Below, in pieces: positions 61,692 to 64,000 of a DNA stretch of 64,000 nt; the first letter of the stretch is position 1, and every line of letters starts with the position of its first letter. The stretch comes from an uncultured Bacteroidota bacterium (GTDB lineage Bacteria > Bacteroidota > Bacteroidia > Bacteroidales > VadinHA17), in assembly GCA_903824785.1 (NCBI GenBank), contig CAIJYD010000097.1:1-64000 (forward strand). The letters run 5' to 3'. The notes beneath the pieces are model-generated. The model made no database searches and was not told the DNA's origin. It worked only from the letters and a program-made list of their open reading frames with translations. A program made the translations under genes and the position numbers.

Positions 61692-62774
61692 CTAAGCCAG
61701 ATCATAGATTCTGTTTAACTCTTCAATATATTTAACGGGATTAAAGAAATTAAAAATATCCTCCTGAGCAGCTGTTCCTAACGTTACCATCAAATCCTTT
61801 TCAGTATTCAGTTTTATTATTGCTTCATAAATATCTTCAGATGAATACTTACGAATAATAATCCCGTTAAGTCCGTCTTTTACTACATTCTTAATTGAAC
61901 CAACATCGGTAACAACAGGGACCTGGGCAAAAGACATACATTCAAGCAGAGAAATGGGCAATCCTTCATAAAATGATGGCAACAGGAAAACATTGCACTC
62001 TTTCAGCAGATCTGTTTTTGCATCACCCGATATAACTCCTCTGTACTCGAATGACTCCCCAAGAGTCTCTGAAAACCTGCCTACATATTCATCTTTATCC
62101 TCGCCACTTCCGGCCATTATGAATTTAAATGATACCTCTCTCTCCCTCAGGACTTTTAATGCTTCAAAAATATATTCAATACCTTTGTCTTTAACAATTC
62201 GTCCGATGAATAATAACCTGAGAGGAGTCTCGGTTAAACAGACCCGTTTAAATTTTTTTGCCTCTTCTGTATCCAGACTGTTCGGAAGCACAAACACATT
62301 TTTCGCCTGATATTTTCTGACAATCAATTCCTGTTCTAAAGAACTTAAAACTATTTTAGGTTCATTTCCAGACAGAATTGATGTTAAAACTGTTTTTATC
62401 CATTTTGGCATCTCTTCTTTCTCAAGGTAAAATCCACCATGTATGTGAATTACCAATTTTTTCTTCAGGAAATGAGCCAAAAGAAGTAATGGGGCATCTC
62501 TGATTAAGGAGCGTTTTTCTAAGGCAATATTAAAATGCAAAATGATATTTTTTCCCCGGAACATTAAGAAAAACCAATTAATCCATCCCTTTAAAATACG
62601 CAACAGATAGAAAGCCGACCTTTTTTCTTTATCATATTTTCCAAGTTCAAAATGAGAATAATTATACTTTTTATTATTCTTTATCACAAAACCGGCAACA
62701 GTCGAAATGCCTCCTATGTTCTTGCTTATGTCTAAACTTGGACTAATAATAACAATTCTGCTTATGTCAGCCAT
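61692..62774 (-). CDS. Glycosyltransferase family 4 protein
   Basis: A 360-residue GT4-type glycosyltransferase with GT-B fold. N-terminal IIISPSLD-like start and GGISTVAGFV; C-terminal domain LLFIGRIVKDKGIEYIFEAL near 205, FIMAGSGEDKD near 238, and the sugar-nucleotide motif PSFYEGLPISLLECMS near 280 with its E...E pair. The retaining enzyme adds a sugar to the lipid-linked repeat unit at the cytoplasmic side. It is 41 bp downstream of the epimerase gene in the same run, which continues beyond the right edge. Confidence 0.88.
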   Translation of the reverse strand: MADISRIVIISPSLDISKNIGGISTVAGFVIKNNKKYNYSHFELGKYDKEKRSAFYLLRILKGWINWFFLMFRGKNIILHFNIALEKRSLIRDAPLLLLAHFLKKKLVIHIHGGFYLEKEEMPKWIKTVLTSILSGNEPKIVLSSLEQELIVRKYQAKNVFVLPNSLDTEEAKKFKRVCLTETPLRLLFIGRIVKDKGIEYIFEALKVLREREVSFKFIMAGSGEDKDEYVGRFSETLGESFEYRGVISGDAKTDLLKECNVFLLPSFYEGLPISLLECMSFAQVPVVTDVGSIKNVVKDGLNGIIIRKYSSEDIYEAIIKLNTEKDLMVTLGTAAQEDIFNFFNPVKYIEELNRIYDLA

Positions 62775-62815
62775 TATAATATTAATATGTTATAAAACAC
62801 TATCTCCATACCTAA

Positions 62816-63949
62816 TCACTCACTCCATACTACCCGCCTGATATAATCTGTATAGGATAAAATAATCCTTACTACTTTATCACTTACATTAGGCATAGAG
62901 TAATCGGCTACAGGATAGAAATTTCGATCCGATCCGGTTTTTTGCTGTTCAAGCTGAATAAGACCTTGCATAACCCTTTCCGGGTTTAGCCCTACCATCA
63001 TAACACTGGCTTCCTCCATTGCCTCTGGCCTTTCATGAGCCTCACGTATATTCAAAGCTCTGAAATTCAGGATCGAGGATTCTTCGGAAATGGTGCCGCT
63101 ATCACTTAAAACTGCTTTTGAGTTTACCTGTAAAGCAAGATAATCGCTAAGCCCTAAAGGTTTCGATAGCGTAATAAGCGGATTGAACTGAACATTATGT
63201 TTTTCAATCATCTTCCTTGTACGGGGATGAGTACTTACAATTATCGGCAGGTTATATGTTTCTGCAATATCATTCAGGATTTTTACCAGGTTAAAGAAGT
63301 GTCTTTCACTTGCTATATTCTCCTCACGGTGGGCTGAGATAACAAAGTAACTCCCTGCTTTAAGTGATAGGTCTTCAAGAACTTTGGATTTTTGAACTTT
63401 AGGCAGATAGGTATTTAACACCTCAAACATCGGACTTCCTGTCTTAATAACTCTATCGGGCTTTAATCCTTCTGCTAAAAGATACTCCCGTGCTATGTCG
63501 CTATAAGTAAGATTAATATCTGCAGTATGGTCAACAATTTTTCTGTTTGTCTCTTCCGGGACCCTTTGATCGAAACACCTGTTTCCTGCTTCCATATGAA
63601 AGATAGGAATATGGCGTTTTTTAGCTGCAATAGCACAAAGACAGGAGTTTGTATCTCCCAAAACAAGAAAGGCATCAGGTTTAACCTCCTCAAGTACAGA
63701 GTCTATATTAATTAAGATCTGACCTGCTGTTACGGTAGCATTCCCGCCGGCAGCCTTCAGGAAATAATCAGGTTTTCTAAGGTTGAGGTCTTCAAAAAAC
63801 AACTCATTAAGCTCATAGTCATAATTCTGTCCGGTATGAACAAGCACGTTCTCTATGGCCGGGCTGGCATCAAGTTTTTGCAATACACAGGAGAGCCTTA
63901 TTATTTCCGGCCTTGTACCTACAACGGTCATTAATTTTAGCTTTTTCAT
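62816..63949 (-). CDS. UDP-HexNAc 2-epimerase, FnlC/WbjD type
   Basis: A 377-residue non-hydrolysing UDP-N-acetylglucosamine 2-epimerase family enzyme. WecB-like features: VVGTRPEIIRLS at the start, VHTGQNYDYELNE near 38, GDTNSCL, HMEAGNRCFDQRVPEETNR near 115-133, TGSPM and SDSGTISEES near 280. The wording of the HMEAGNRCFDQRVPEE and NIREAHERPEAMEE stretches agrees best with the FnlC/WbjD branch, which makes UDP-L-FucNAc together with FnlA and FnlB. Those genes would be expected just beyond the right edge, since this gene is transcribed leftward and its upstream side lies there. WecB proper (UDP-ManNAc) is the alternative. Confidence 0.85.
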   Translation of the reverse strand: MKKLKLMTVVGTRPEIIRLSCVLQKLDASPAIENVLVHTGQNYDYELNELFFEDLNLRKPDYFLKAAGGNATVTAGQILINIDSVLEEVKPDAFLVLGDTNSCLCAIAAKKRHIPIFHMEAGNRCFDQRVPEETNRKIVDHTADINLTYSDIAREYLLAEGLKPDRVIKTGSPMFEVLNTYLPKVQKSKVLEDLSLKAGSYFVISAHREENIASERHFFNLVKILNDIAETYNLPIIVSTHPRTRKMIEKHNVQFNPLITLSKPLGLSDYLALQVNSKAVLSDSGTISEESSILNFRALNIREAHERPEAMEEASVMMVGLNPERVMQGLIQLEQQKTGSDRNFYPVADYSMPNVSDKVVRIILSYTDYIRRVVWSE

Positions 63950-64000
63950 TTTAATTTATTAGGGAACAAATATGACTTAATTTTAAAAATTTACATTGTA

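Noticed and set aside
1-64000. tRNA, rRNA, integrase or prophage genes
   Set aside because: I looked for CCA-ended cloverleafs, rRNA-like stretches and integrase or phage structural motifs and saw none.

Overview
The window reads as a chromosomal segment of a free-living or gut-type member of the Bacteroidota (Bacteroidales/Marinilabiliales-like). The grounds are protein families nearly confined to that phylum (PorP/SprF-type protein, STN-domain TonB receptor with a DUF4249 lipoprotein, DUF5107-TPR protein, ribose-scavenging genes of the rus type), start sites without Shine-Dalgarno sequences, several -7 boxes of the form TAnnTTTG, and an AT-rich base composition. I found no rRNA, tRNA, CRISPR array, integrase or intact insertion sequence.

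Layout. (1) 545-9065 (+) is an eight-gene sugar-catabolic run: a BASS-family transporter, KDG kinase, KDPG aldolase, a YhcH protein, then ribokinase, a secreted nucleoside hydrolase, a secreted ADP-ribosylglycohydrolase and a DMT-type permease. The last four match the enzyme and permease part of the Bacteroides ribose-utilisation (rus) locus. (2) 9414-18137 (-) is a compact biosynthetic run, transcribed proB-proA-aconitase-isocitrate dehydrogenase-citrate synthase-malate:quinone oxidoreductase. It covers malate to 2-oxoglutarate plus the first steps from glutamate to proline. (3) 18501-29981 holds a secreted GH-like protein, a 1043-residue DUF5107/TPR protein and an outer-membrane module (238-aa protein, STN-TonB receptor, DUF4249 lipoprotein, MG2/plug protein). 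(4) 30575-49288 is a carbohydrate-processing accessory region without SusC/SusD. It encodes a GH140-like enzyme, a PQQ-type propeller, Tat-exported enolase-superfamily and Gfo/Idh/MocA enzymes, a DUF1080 lipoprotein, a Tat-exported xylose-isomerase-like protein, two GH29 fucosidases, an iron-type alcohol dehydrogenase with two small dimeric-barrel proteins, and a GH36 alpha-galactosidase. Housekeeping rmuC and an M2-like metallopeptidase sit inside it. (5) 49622-52690 has a PorP/SprF plus PD40-SPOR pair and a SiaC-like regulator. (6) 53145 to the end is a surface-polysaccharide locus. A two-gene unit (210-aa protein plus 483-aa sugar transferase) occurs twice in tandem, followed by a Wza-like export lipoprotein and a Wzc-like co-polymerase/kinase. 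Beyond a strong bidirectional terminator, a GT4 glycosyltransferase and an FnlC/WecB-type epimerase run in from the right edge.

Most notable for follow-up: the tandem duplication, in which both copies keep the upstream promoter and a 14-bp inverted-repeat pair 143 bp apart at a constant 2634-bp offset; a ~99-bp repeat lying in frame immediately before the start codons of two unrelated exported proteins; the ribose/KDG operon; and a set of Tat-exported sugar enzymes suggesting an extracytoplasmic oxidation pathway. Several dispersed intergenic repeats (a four-hairpin block and a MITE-like inverted repeat with fragments elsewhere) are also present.
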